From positions 39,709,811 through 39,773,810 of the forward strand of contig CM040085.1 of NCBI GenBank assembly GCA_022496805.1: a DNA stretch of 64,000 nucleotides, read 5' to 3'. Of this stretch, positions 14,950 through 26,597 are shown piece after piece. Source of the DNA: Pohlia nutans. Lineage: Eukaryota; Streptophyta; Bryopsida; Bryales; Mniaceae. The translations under genes and the position numbers were made by a program. Each line of letters opens with the position of its first letter. The first letter of the stretch is position 1. The notes beneath the pieces are model-generated. The model made no database searches, was not told where the DNA came from, and saw nothing but the letters and a program-made list of their open reading frames with translations.

Positions 14950-16087
14950 AAAAACCATCATGGATCAAAGGCATGGCAAATTCAGTATATGATAGGCATA
15001 CTAAATGAGAGGTACATTGTGGATTTGCCAAGATTGAAGACAGATAGGTCTAGGCCATTCGATCGAAGTCCTAAGCATTTGCCTTGGTAGTGTTACTCTT
15101 GGGGAGCCAAGCTGCTCGGTTGGAAGGAGCGCAAGCCAGAGGAGCACCCACACGGTTACTTTGCGACAACATATGACGCAATGAGGAATAAGATCTTCCC
15201 GTTTCCAAAGGTTGAGCGGTGTGAGCATTGTTAGGATGTCGTTGAAGCAGCTAGCATGAAAGCGGCATGGATACGAAGTGGAGAAGCGTGCATCGTGTAT
15301 GTTGCATCCACTCTCCACCCAACAACAACGGATGCTCAATCAAGAGGAGCAGTGTAACGACCATCCACCTCGTTCACCACAGCAGTGCAGCGATCATCAA
15401 CAGCGGCTGCCGGAGTAGCAGCATGCGTCCTAGCAACCACGTCTACAACATCTGGATCCATCAACAACAATAGGAGCCCTAGCCGTATCAGCATCGTCAC
15501 CACATTTGCAAACACAGTGCCCAAATCAACATCTGCAGAGCATGATCTCGGGGCTACGTGTATCGAGGGCCACCGCAAATGGGAAGACTTTCGCAATAGT
15601 GCCCACTGATCGTTTGGCCTAAGTAAGTTCCAGTTCCACCTCAAAAACTCGCACTGCAATTCGTCCAGATGAACCACCCGTCAATATTCATGAAGTAGTG
15701 AGAGTCCAACGTCTTCTACAATGAGAGGACATTCGTGAAGACTGCAAATACCTCCAAAATTGGAGCATGGAGCACATTATGACTGAAAGTATCGATCCAC
15801 AGACAAATGAGAACAAGATTAGGATTAGGTTCGCATCCGGGGAAGAAGAAGATTTGTATGCAGGTCAAGTGCCCAGACATGAGCGGAAGCTGTATCAACT
15901 GAAGAACGCCATGAAGTCGCCATCACCCAAGCCCGGTCGCACCTACACTGCCACGCTCGCTACGTATGTCCGTCGCCAAAAATTCCCACCACCGTTGTAT
16001 ACAGGGCATCCTTCTTCAGTAGATGAGATGAATGACGACTCCAGCATGTGCAATGGCACTGCGGCCTTGTCAATGAAGAATTTATAG
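14950..16087 (+). pseudogene. Decayed unrecognised coding remnant (right arm)
   Basis: Mirror copy of the remnant at 6470-7607. Its readable pieces run in order on the plus strand: LNERYIVDLPRLKTDRSR near 15000, YFATTYDAMRNKIFPFPKVE near 15150-15215, and an acidic 106-codon frame at 15767-16087. Stop codons interrupt it. The family is not recognised. Confidence 0.4.
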
Positions 16088-17196
16088 CAAATTTTATCAA
16101 AATTAATCTATAAAATTTATAGCCACCCCCCTACGTACTATTGTGAATTGAAAGCAAGTCCGAGAATAGATCAAAGTACCCCTAGAGATAACACAAAAGA
16201 CTCCAATTTCTCATGTTCATTCTCAACCACATCTATAGGGTCGAGGACAAATAATTTGAATCATTACTCTAGTCTGCACTTGAAGAAAGAGATTGAGATT
16301 GTTTAACAATGCTAGATCCTCACAATTGACCTTCATTAACAACAAATGATTCATATATTAAAAAAATCTAACAACTTCAGAAACATCAAAAGAACCCCAA
16401 GGGCTATACAACATTACAGTAAGCATATATATTCCTTTAGTAATGTCAAATGACTCTTCAACTACAATGCCCCAAAATTTAGACAGAAAAAGGCCTCCAC
16501 ACTATTCAATCATGAGAACTGGCAATTCAACTCTAGATACAATTACCAAATCTTCCCTCTCAAACATTGAACATAGTATTATGCAGCTTTGTATTGCAAT
16601 TAAATCTCAAGCTTAAAAAACGATTATGTTGGCTCCATAAGCTTTCAAACTGTAGCCTATCAATTTCATTTAAGTCTCCAATTCGATCACTTCGCAACCC
16701 ATATAAAATCCAATTCAATTCATAAGCAAGCACCTCTACACTTTCCTAGTTGCACAAAAATTGTGAATTAGTGTTAGGAGGAAGATGTGCGCTAACATTT
16801 GGAGTCACAAAATTCAAGACTTGAACTCACCTATTGCTTTTGACGCAACTCGTCCACGACCTCGATCTACACATTTCAACGCTCATCCAAGACCTTGCCA
16901 TGCGGCAACTTCTCCAGACGGAGCGCCCTCTAAGTCCCCGACCATCAAAGGTTATGTGTTGATGGCACCAAGCGACAGACCATCAATCTACCAGTGGTAA
17001 CCACCTTCCGACCTCGACTAGTGTGGGGAAGACCTGCTTCCAGACTTTGTGCAACCTGTCACAACACACACCCCCCCCCCTCCCAATGATCGTGGCCAAT
17101 AGCATCACCTTCATGCTTCGAAGCAGAACCCGTCGACGCAGCGCCCACTGCATTACCATATTGACATCTTTTGTGCAAACCCACCTCCTTCACCTT

Positions 17197-17346
17197 CACT
17201 ACTAGAAAATCCAACTAATCTGTTGATTCGGTCGCATTGACCGGGACACTTTTCTGTTGATTTGAACAAAAAATTGACCAAATCAACATAAAAGTGTCCC
17301 GGTCAACGCGACCAAATCAACAGATTAGTTGGATTTTCTAGTAGTG
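17197..17346. mobile_element. CACTA-like palindromic MITE (right-arm copy)
   Basis: Mirror of 5210-5359, with the same CACTACTAGAAAA termini and 3-bp duplication. Confidence 0.85.
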
Positions 17347-17989
17347 CTTCGACATGGCCTCCTCGCTAGTGGCTTTTACTTCTTTATTCTTGTCTAGACA
17401 CCAATAATCACTGATATAAATATCAAAACTTGGCACAAATTGACTGTAAAAGCTCCAACTAAATACATGAAGGGGGATTGTCAATTGCGATTGCATGGAA
17501 GCTTTGGCTGAAACATTCCCTTTGGGCTTTTGGATCATATCCAAGTACGATTCATCAAGCATCATAATAATTTCTTGTACAACGTCTTGATAAAAACCAC
17601 AATGTCTATTTTTGTCATGTTCAAATCATGAAAGACATTTAAGAGTTAACTTGTTATCACTAAGTTTCATGTACATTCATTACAACATAACGCATTCTGA
17701 GTGTAGTTGATTAGGGTGATTTTAAAATGCTTACTTTTTGTAAGATCTAGGCATGCTAGAAATCACCAAAGCTCTATCTCATCCCAGAGGATATAACAAA
17801 GTATCATTTGTGTCTTCCCTTTGCCATCTGATGGATTTCGCCTTCAAATACTTGCTCCATTGGACTCTTTTGAAATGTGAGGTTGGTGCCAGATGTTCAT
17901 TCTCACAACCATCAAAAATGCCAGAACACGGGAGGACAAAAAAACCATGACTTTGAGAATTAAGATCCTTCACCGGCATTAACCCTTAA

Positions 17990-19004
17990 CCCTTTAGTGC
18001 CCAGGTAACCACTCAGTGGTCACTAGATCACTAGAAAATGAAATGCTGGAAAATCTGTGAACTATCTCAGTTCGATGTCTGAAGTTCAGATGTGTAACTT
18101 TTGATTTTGCAGATGATGCAAAAAGAAAATTTGAAATCTGACTTTCTTAGCTATCCAAACACCTATGTACAAAACACCAAAATACTGCAAATACCTCAAA
18201 ATACATCAAATACTTACAAATACAACACACGTACTATGTGGTATTTTTTGTGTTTGCAAGTTTGTTATCTTGTATTTTTTTTTGGATTGTGTTCTCTTAT
18301 TCATGTTCCATTAGTGTATGTAGTCTGATCTTCATCAATGTACCAACTCCTTTCTTATTTTAACGTATAAATTTTGTCCTAAACCGTACATGGGTAAGTC
18401 ACTATCACTTATAAAATTCACAATAATTATGTATGAGTCTGTTCTTGACATGAAAGATTGCAATGAAGAGGTGTTGACACACGCCATTGCTAAACATCTT
18501 CACTTTTATTTCAGAAAATTTAACCCAAATTCTATTTAACCTTGAAGTCACACACCCCCCAAAATCTCATTTTTGAGTGTGCATTATACGGTTCAAAAAC
18601 ATACTATAATCTTCCAATCCAACGGTCCAATCTTACCAAGATTTAACCGACACTTGTTTCATTAAGCTATGCTTACATTCATACAGTTGGATACTATTAA
18701 TAGTATCTCTAATTTCAACAAAGAGAGTTTCAAAGAAACATCACCCAAAAAACTGTGGTTTCTCCATAACCACCTTGGGCATAGTAGAAACGTATCTACT
18801 ATCCTTGGGGATAGTAGATACGTTTCCATATATTTGACATTTGTTGTAAGTAGAAAGTTCCAAATTGAGATTCCAATAGCTTTTAAGACCATGTAAACAT
18901 GCATTTTAACTTCACTTTTGATATGGAGGTGTAGAACCATTCCAAACACAATGAAATACGGCCGTATAATACTGGCCGGAATGCGCAATCTGGACCTTTA
19001 AGGG
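17990..19004. mobile_element. PiggyBac-like TTAA element (right-arm copy)
   Basis: Mirror of 3552-4566. TTAA duplications are at 17986-17989 and 19005-19008, and the termini are CCCTTTAGTGCCC and its partner CCTTTAAGGG. It carries the same internal 18-bp hairpin. Confidence 0.75.
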
Positions 19005-19101
19005 TTAACTGTAGCCACGAATACGCCAAAAGAAGGTTTTATGAGTGCCACCTGCTTCAGTCTATGAACGGATGGAAAATGGCTGCCTAACCCTACAGTA
19101 C

Positions 19102-19615
19102 ATCGGGAAAGAAAAACGAATTGCTTCAGTATAGTAACAGTATTGTTGCAGTATTGCACGGAAGGCGTGACAATATAGTTTTGTTGCAGTACTGCAACGA
19201 TACTGCACGCAGTTGATGATTGCAGTATTGCTTGCAGTATTCTTTGGATATTATAACTATAATGCAAGCATAAAAGCACTTGTAGTGCTACTAAATTGTT
19301 GCAATACTGCAACAAGACTGCAACAAATCCAGTTGTTTGAATAGCCTAGATTTCCAAATTCAAAAATGTCTCACAATAGTAGATTGCAAAGAGTTCCAAA
19401 TGTACACACGGACTACATTTCGACATTTATAATTGTCTCATTCTAGTAGATTGCAAATAGGTACAAATTTACAGAAAGACTACATTTCCAAATTTTGACA
19501 TGTCTCACTATACTGTATAGCAAGCACTTCCAAATCTACAACTGGTCTACAGTTCACAATAGTCTGTAATGTAGCACAAGGATAGATTTCTACCCTAAAA
19601 CCTTAGACCCTCACA
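19102..19615. other. Non-coding; short TTGCAGTAxTGC repeats
   Basis: Between 19120 and 19325 the phrases TTGCAGTATTGC, TTGCAGTACTGCAAC and their complements recur about ten times. No gene is recognised. Confidence 0.5.
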
Positions 19616-19619
19616 ATCT

Positions 19620-20440
19620 CTACTTCAATCTTGTTCCGCTTGGGTATTGAGGCCATGTCAAGTGGTAGCTCGTCCATCACACGAACACCTAAACCTGCTT
19701 CAAAGGTAGTTTTCCTGTCTCCCAAATACATGTGGTCCAAGAATTTGTCGTCTGCATCCATTCATAGATTCTTGGCAACTAGAGCACTGCATCCACAAAC
19801 AAGCATCACTGGTTAATATGCACGGTACCAAAGAGATCCGTCCTTTAGTTCAATATACTGTACTGTTTATAGGTCAGATCATACCAGTGACGAAGGTAAA
19901 CACGACACGGAAATATGTCATCTTGCCATACTTGCTGAATGTTATGCCTCCCGCAATATTTGTAGCACTCCTCGCTTCCTGCAAAATCATTTCAATTGCT
20001 CAGAGTCAATGGCAAAGAGCACGTGACAAAGCTTTGAATATGAGGGAGAGAGTGTTTTTATACCGTAACATCGTATGCAGCGATATTCCTCATCGCTACA
20101 TCTCGCACATGTGACCTGCCCAGTCCCAATCCAATCATGAATCAAAAACATGTCAACGTAGTGTCCATGGCATGAATTAGTGTTTGACAGAAGTAGGAAA
20201 AGAACCAGGATTGGAGTACAAACAGCTCATTGAGGAAAGGGCTGCCCATCTTGGTCTTCAACAGTTACCTGCGACGCCAGGCAAGCGTAAGATGTGACAA
20301 TCTGAGCTACTGAACGTGCAGTGACCGCAACTTCTTGTAACACCAGAAATAATAGACTACTGAACAAGATTGTTGAATGGAGTGCATCACTTACCGCAAA
20401 AAACTGGAATTTGAGCTCTCTCAAAATGAACGCTGGAACC
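19620..20440 (-). pseudogene. Cluster of unrecognised exon-like segments
   Basis: Several minus-strand segments with good splice borders read as protein: 20439-20395 (VPAFILRELKFQFFA), about 20330-20270 (SVAQIVTSYACLASQ), about 20110-20065 (SHVRDVAMRNIAAYDVT), about 19980-19890 (SATNIAGGITFSKYGKMTYF) and about 19770-19610 (KFLDHMYLGDRKTTFEAGLG...KIEVEIV). I could not join them into one confident frame, and a stop precedes the last segment. The family is not recognised. They could be the 3' end of a host gene or captured exons. Confidence 0.35.
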
Positions 20441-21729
20441 TGCAAATAACCATACCAGATGTAAACAAACTGATCTTTGCTCACTGTCTGATATCAAACT
20501 TCACCCGAAGTTGTGCTGAAATTGGTATCTTAGTGTTCATACCTCAGCCAGTATCTTAGTGTTCATACCTCAGTCGGCATCATTCAAGCAATGAATGCAG
20601 TGTTACTTCGATTATTGGCTCAATCATGAACGAGGTAGCACCTGATTAATCCCAGAATGATTAGGTTTAGGACTGGACATAGTGAAAAGCATCGTGCAAT
20701 TGCAAGCCGTTCCTTATTTAAATCAACATTCCTTATTTAAATCCAGGGCCCGTACTAGACTTGAATCCGTGACCTGATTCTGTGATCTTGGCGTTCGAGG
20801 GGACATCTTGTTACTGGAGGATGACAGTGGGGTCCGGGTACTCCGCTTACTTAGGCTGCTTTCCGAATTTGCATTTTCCTTGCCATAGGCCTGGGATGGA
20901 TTAGTCACGGTTTCAGAGTTTGAAGGTGAAGCTTGAGGTATGTACCTGTCAATTTTCCCAATGCAGAGCAGCAGTTGATGCAATAGAGTTCTGAATATTG
21001 CATAAAACTGCATGAAAGAAGTCGACATTGGACAGTAATTGTCAGCGTAAGCAAGACTAGGGGGTCCTCAATTACAACCATCTCCTAGAAGACTATCGTT
21101 TGGGTCACATTTCTGAACCCTACGATCAAACACGAGGGCACCTTGAAGAAACCAATAGCTTCCCATCTACAGAGCATCCAGCTTCATTCTCAAATTCCAC
21201 TGTATGCAAGAAATATTGAGGCCACATTCTTGAGTTCATGAAAGGTATGGTCCATTAGTTGCTCAGGAAAGTTCACAAGTTCCAAACTGCTGCAAGGAAA
21301 AGTAAACAACTCGGAAAATAGTGACCTTAGCACTTGCTGACAAAGGGAACCTTGTCCAGACATTGTCCAACGCACTGGGAAGTAAACATTACTACTAAAC
21401 TGCACTTTATACCAAGCTTTGCAAGTGGTTGTTCAATTTAGCAAGTGGTTACAAAGAGTTCACTATCATTCTTGTACCCATTCCTGCGTGGTAATATGGA
21501 CAGGGTTCCTTGCGTGAGAGTCGTGATATTACAGAATGATTGAAGAGCAGAATGATCTCGCGTTACATACCTTGAGTGCTGGCACAGAAGAGTCAATCAT
21601 CGGACTACCTGACATATAAGGCGACTCGAGAATTCTCGAACCACTCCCAATATAGCGGCCTTGATTGACAGCCAACATTAGGTCCACCACAAAGACCAGA
21701 AAACGTGGGATAAGTTTGTGCTCCCTTAC
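20441..21729. other. No confident gene
   Basis: Open frames at 20723-21028 and 21190-21405 (both minus) have no recognised domain. A Ser/Thr-rich minus-strand stretch (STRTPLSSSSNKMSPRTPRS, about 20790-20850) could be exonic. Nothing further is supported. Confidence 0.3.
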
Positions 21730-22297
21730 CGATCAAGTGGAGAAAGGACCACAAGTTTGAGAGAATCAAACTAACTTTTTCGTTATCATGCATCAACATG
21801 AAGCTCTAGACATATTCGTGAAATTAATTATCTAAATCCTCACCAGATTCGAGAGCATCTTTCTGATATCCATAACGAGATTGCAATTCGGTCTACAAAT
21901 ATCTCCAAGCGCATATTGATCATGGAGAATCGACTCCAGAATGGATATTGCAATCTGCAGATTGTGGTCACCCACTCAAATATTTAGGCGGTCAAATTGC
22001 AACCATACAAATGTAGGGTCAACCAAGAGAGATTGATTGAGATAAATTAACCAGTTTAGAGAGTCTGCTCCCACTCTCGATGGAGTAAAGGCACGCTTGA
22101 ACAACGTCGGCTTCGAGAGCCCATTGTATGACTTCTTGTTTGCAGTCCTGCATCATCAAATGTTTGCAAAGATTTTGAATCAGCCTTTTCATGATGGATT
22201 GGAATAGATGAGTAGAAAATCAATGACGTAAGCGGCACCTTGCAAGTAAGGTCGATGACGGACAACGATATTGCTCTGATATTCTCGAACACCTCCT
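21730..22297 (-). pseudogene. CNOT9: CNOT9/RCD1-like gene piece (CCR4-NOT subunit)
   Basis: CNOT9 (CAF40/RCD1) is an armadillo-repeat subunit of the CCR4-NOT deadenylase. Three consecutive exons match its core in order and in phase: 22297-22239 (ENIRAISLSVIDLTCK, matching the EYLRLTSLGVIGALVK region), 22147-22052 (QEVIQWALEADVVQACLYSI then SGSRLSKL, matching the TEII..CLR.ME.GSELSKT region) and 21954-21844 (ILESILHDQYALGDIC...MLSNL). A weaker fourth exon, 21805-21730, may follow. The sequence is far more divergent than normal plant CNOT9, which is nearly invariant. The N-terminal exons and the conserved C-terminus are not visible. It is therefore probably a fragment or a fast-evolving paralogue. 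Confidence 0.6.
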
Positions 22298-22572
22298 CTG
22301 TAAAAGTCGAGAGGATAAATGGTTGAAGGAGATTTGGAATTTTTGCTGTAAGCTATAGAGGATGAACAACAATTATAGTGGAATTATCAGTGAATTGAAA
22401 TCTACAGAGTCCGAAGATTTACTGCATACACACTAGCAACAGCGATAGAGGGCTAGCGAGAAACACCAGAGGTTTTTACACCCTGCTCCCGTCAGATCTT
22501 AATCAACGTAATAAGAACCAATTCTTTGAAAGTTGACAACTGCATTCGTAAGAATGTACGTGACTCTTTCAT

Positions 22573-22980
22573 ATGTCCCTTAATTCTGACAGTGATTTAA
22601 AACCTACCTCATACAAATGGGATGCGTCTCTCGTCGCTAGAAGCTATACTCTATACTTGGTCCACTCAACGCACCAATTTTTGGCTGCCAGTAGGAAAAC
22701 GGGAGAAAAGGTCCTTCTACCCTATCAATGCTTCTCCAACACAAGTTATGAGCACCAATTCACACAAGACATCATACTGACAACAATCACAGCTTCAGTC
22801 TGGGCATATACCTTTGCGGACCCCCTCACTGTAATGCATGCTCTGGGTGAGAAGCACCTTCAGAGTCTGCTTCCGTTGGTTGACAGCAACCCTATCCTTA
22901 TCAGCCGCCACACTTTGGCCAGGTATGACAATGGCTGCAGTCACAACCAATTCATAGTTTCAGCAACCGGCCACAACTGA
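22573..22980 (+). other. 135-codon unrecognised open frame
   Basis: It starts at an in-frame ATG-like codon and is open for 135 codons (contains TASVWAYTFADPLTVMHALG). No domain, signal or membrane segment is recognised and no neighbour supports it. It may be chance. Confidence 0.2.
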
Positions 22981-23390
22981 ACTTCCCCGAACAAAACACG
23001 CATTCGGGCTCCTCAATCCAACACGAAGCAAGAAAAAGAGATCATAAAACGACGATCAGTAACTACTTTTCGAATACAAGTCTGTTTTCGTGGCATTTGT
23101 AGGCGGAGGCAGCTTCCTCCCTATTTTCGACTTCACTCTGTGCGAAAAATGAAATTGGACAGACATTGAAATTGAATTCGATAAAAACGAAAAAGCAATG
23201 CCGCCCTACATATTTAACATAGTGCACCCCCGGGTCCTTCAGTCTCCAATACAATCATTCCCTAACTGCTCTACCCTCATCCACTCACCGACAATTACAG
23301 CCTCAAATACATCGTTTCTGTCTGAACCTTATACCCTAAACCTGAAATTTCAAACTAAATTGAGGAAGAGGAAACCTACCAACGCCGGGA

Positions 23391-23476
23391 TCAGTGTCGA
23401 TGATGACTTTCTTCGGAGCAGAAGATGGCTTGTTCTCGCCGCTTGGAATGTCAGGCACCGCCATTACTGCCATGAA
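23391..23476 (-). pseudogene. First exon of a uridine/inosine nucleoside hydrolase, isolated
   Basis: The minus-strand segment MAVPDIPS...APKKVIIDTDPGV ends at a splice donor (G|GTAGGT). VIIDTDPG is the N-terminal substrate- and Ca2+-binding motif of the inosine-uridine preferring nucleoside hydrolases, the purine/pyrimidine salvage enzymes. The donor phase is exactly right for the expected following DD. I found no second exon downstream, so this looks like a detached first exon. Confidence 0.5.
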
Positions 23477-25199
23477 AACAAAACGAGTGAAGCTGAAAAC
23501 TAAACTCGCAAGCAAGATCAACTCAAATGTTCGAGGATTACACAGGCATCCATGTGACATCTTGGAAAAGATAGTTAAGGACATACCTTTTGTTTTGACC
23601 ACAAACGAAGGCCACAGTTAATAAGAGGTTTACTATACCCACGAACTCGCTTCCCCCAGATTGTGACGAGAATAAGAATGGCCCCATACAGACCAACCGC
23701 AGATGCAGCATCATCCACATCGCCTGCTGCTTTCATAGGCCATTGATGGAACAGTGATGGCAGGACTAAACCCTAAACGCAGGAGACCACAGCAACACAA
23801 CCATTGCAGCAAACCCAACAAGCCTGCCAAAAATCACTAGTCAGAACACTGGAAGCAACTCAACATCGCCAAACCAAGAAATAAAATCTGAAGATGGCAT
23901 GCCTCTCCGAACATGGCAGAAATTTCAAATTTCTTATTCTAAGTATGAAGTAATATCATAGAAAATATATTAAAAGCAACAAAATAAATAACAATAGTAA
24001 TACTATATAGGAAAACTCAATGCAAAAACTCATCCTCCTCATCAAAAAGAGCCTCATTCACATCCTCTCTTGGCTCCCCTTCCACGACCAATTCTATCTT
24101 TCTTATTTGGTCACGGTCCGCTAAAATGTCTTTCTCATATCTCTCGAGCTGCTCACGGTGATCCCCATTGTATTTGAGATTGCAATCTCCTTGAATTGCC
24201 AAGTCCAACTGCGCACAATTTGTAAAACATGAGTTAGTGATACATTTGTGATGAAGCAAATATGAACAAATACTTTGCGCACATTAGAAACTTACCACGT
24301 ATGCAAACCATGCTAATTGTCCCGGTAATAATCGCAAAGGTGTTGTATTGGAGTAGTTCCTTCCAAATTTCACGAAGCAAATGGCACCACAAAACGCCTC
24401 TGCTCCGTACGGGTCAGACCCCTCCTGCCTCCAAGAATTATCTATAATTCATTGTAACATTGGAAACAGCAGAATTTAGTAAACCAAATGTACATGTTAA
24501 AAACATCTTAAAAAAATGACTAACTCTTGCAAAAAGATTGTTACCTCTATCAAATGGTATCAAGCTGAGTCTCCACTCAGCCATTTCTTCAGCTCTTGCA
24601 TTTATCGGTTTCGGGACACCCAAAAGTCTCTACATTTCGAGGCGCGCATTTGTAGAGAAGCGGCCCCGACGGTTGTTGAAACTGATCAATGCCTTCTTCC
24701 TTATGTTGGCCTCCCACGCTCTGTCAAATGCTTTTCGTTGTTTTCTATCATTGGAGGGGACATCAAAAACCTCTAAAATAGAGTCTTTGATGTGTTCCTC
24801 CTCTGGCTTGATCCTACTGCGCTCTGGATCAAGCCCCAACATGAGGCGCTTTGGAAGAATGCGCATGTGAGGGCTAATGTGTTGCCATGAACACACCTGA
24901 TATGGAACACACGAAAAATTGTGTGTGTCGATTTGAGCTTGTAACGCCTCGTTGTGGGCTCTCAAATCGGCTATCTGTTGTTGGAGCATCCTAATCATGG
25001 CATTGCTTTGTACAAATCCGGGTCGATAACTAGGACTGCCACCTTGGCCTGAAACGTTGCCGGCATTGGCGCCTTCATCACCTATCCCTTGCTCTCTATG
25101 GTCATCCCTAGGTCTGGGAGTGACATCCACACCTACAAAGCAAAAACACGTCACTCAATTTTCAAAACACAAGAAAAAATCAAGACATTTGTAATTTAA

Positions 25200-26597
25200 C
25201 ACCTACAGTTTCCACACAAAGTTGATTGCTTGTTCTTGCTCTTCCTCTTCTGCAAGCAATACGTCCAATCATTTTAATTAGGAAAAACTCAAATAAAAGC
25301 TAGGAGATTACTAAAAGAACATTATCTATCTACAATGGACAATCGTACACCAAACGATATATAGCAAAACATCAATATGTCACAAACTTTCAACAATCTA
25401 ACAAGGAATTCCTGTACATTAGACCTGTTGTAAAAAATAAGCTAGCATCCTATATAGAGTGGTTCAAAATCTATGTTCAGCAAAATTTTCAGTACACTCA
25501 CTTCTGAAGATAACAGAACCCAAAATACTGGTACCAAACATGAACTGTTGGTATTGATTTTTCATGAACGTTAACTCATAAAAAGGAGTCTCCATAGAAA
25601 TTCACTTAGAGAATGAAATTGCAATAATTTAAATCACAATGCCCCAACCCATAATTCGACGAGAATTTTGACAAAACTCAATCTCATGTACTGCTTTGAT
25701 GTGCATGCACATGCAATTCTCGTAAAGCAACAGACTAACTGTGTCCAGATATGCAAGGAGTACCTGGCCGACAAGACAGCTGAACCGCATTCTTGATGAG
25801 AGACACAACAGAGACTGTGAAGCTAGCATCACCAGTATCTCTCACGAACAATCGCAAGCCAACCATCTGCACGACCAAAGCTCTTTAAATCTGGAGTCAA
25901 AAGCTCTTCAATCTGCACGACCAACCAAACCACCACATGCGTAAGCTTCCTAGCACAGCATACTACAGTGGGGTACCAATCAAAATGTCGTCTTCGAATT
26001 CGCAGTGAGAAAATTTTCGGTACTGCCAATTTTGAAAGCCTCCCGAGAGCTCAAAAATTGGTATTTGACCACGAAATTTTTACCAAAAAATAATCTTTAA
26101 GTTAGTTATATGTATGCCAAATTTCAACGCCAAAAGATTCATCAAAAAAAAGTTATTCAAAATCTACCAACATTGGTAAATTTCCACACCTGCCAACTTT
26201 AACAGCCTCCCAAAGCTTGAATTTTATTTTTTTTGCCATGAAATTCTTGGAAAAAAAACCTATTTATGTTAATAACATATTCTAAAACTTTCAAGGCCAA
26301 AAGATCAATACAAAAAAAGATATCAACAATCTACCAACATCTGTAGTTGTAGGAAACTATGGGGGAAACTTTGCTGCCAACTTTGACACCCTCCCAACGG
26401 TTGAGAAATTGTCTATTTACCATGAAATTTTTGGCACATCATGCTCTTTATGATAACAACATTGATGCCAAATTAAGAATCAGCAAGAAAAATTAAGATT
26501 TATGTTGATGCGCAAACAAACTAGTCCTGGGCAGAGAACATCTAGAGCCTCTAGAATGGATTGAGTGCCAAAATTCAAGTAACTGAGAAAAAAATAC
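25200..26597. other. Intron-like AT-rich DNA with diverged tandem repeats
   Basis: No gene is recognised. Three diverged ~160-bp units occur at about 26020-26180, 26190-26345 and 26370-26480. Each has the order 'tgccaacttt...cctccca...ccatgaaatttttgg...ccaaaagat'. Confidence 0.5.

Larger units (their letters stand above)
14770..19101 (-). repeat. Right arm of the 4.33-kb inverted repeat
   Basis: Reverse complement of 3455-7787 with one homopolymer length change (10 C at 17071-17080) and two substitutions seen near the outer edge. The inner edge abuts a truncated TTAA element and the outer edge abuts unrelated sequence. No target duplication around the arms was evident. Confidence 0.95.
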
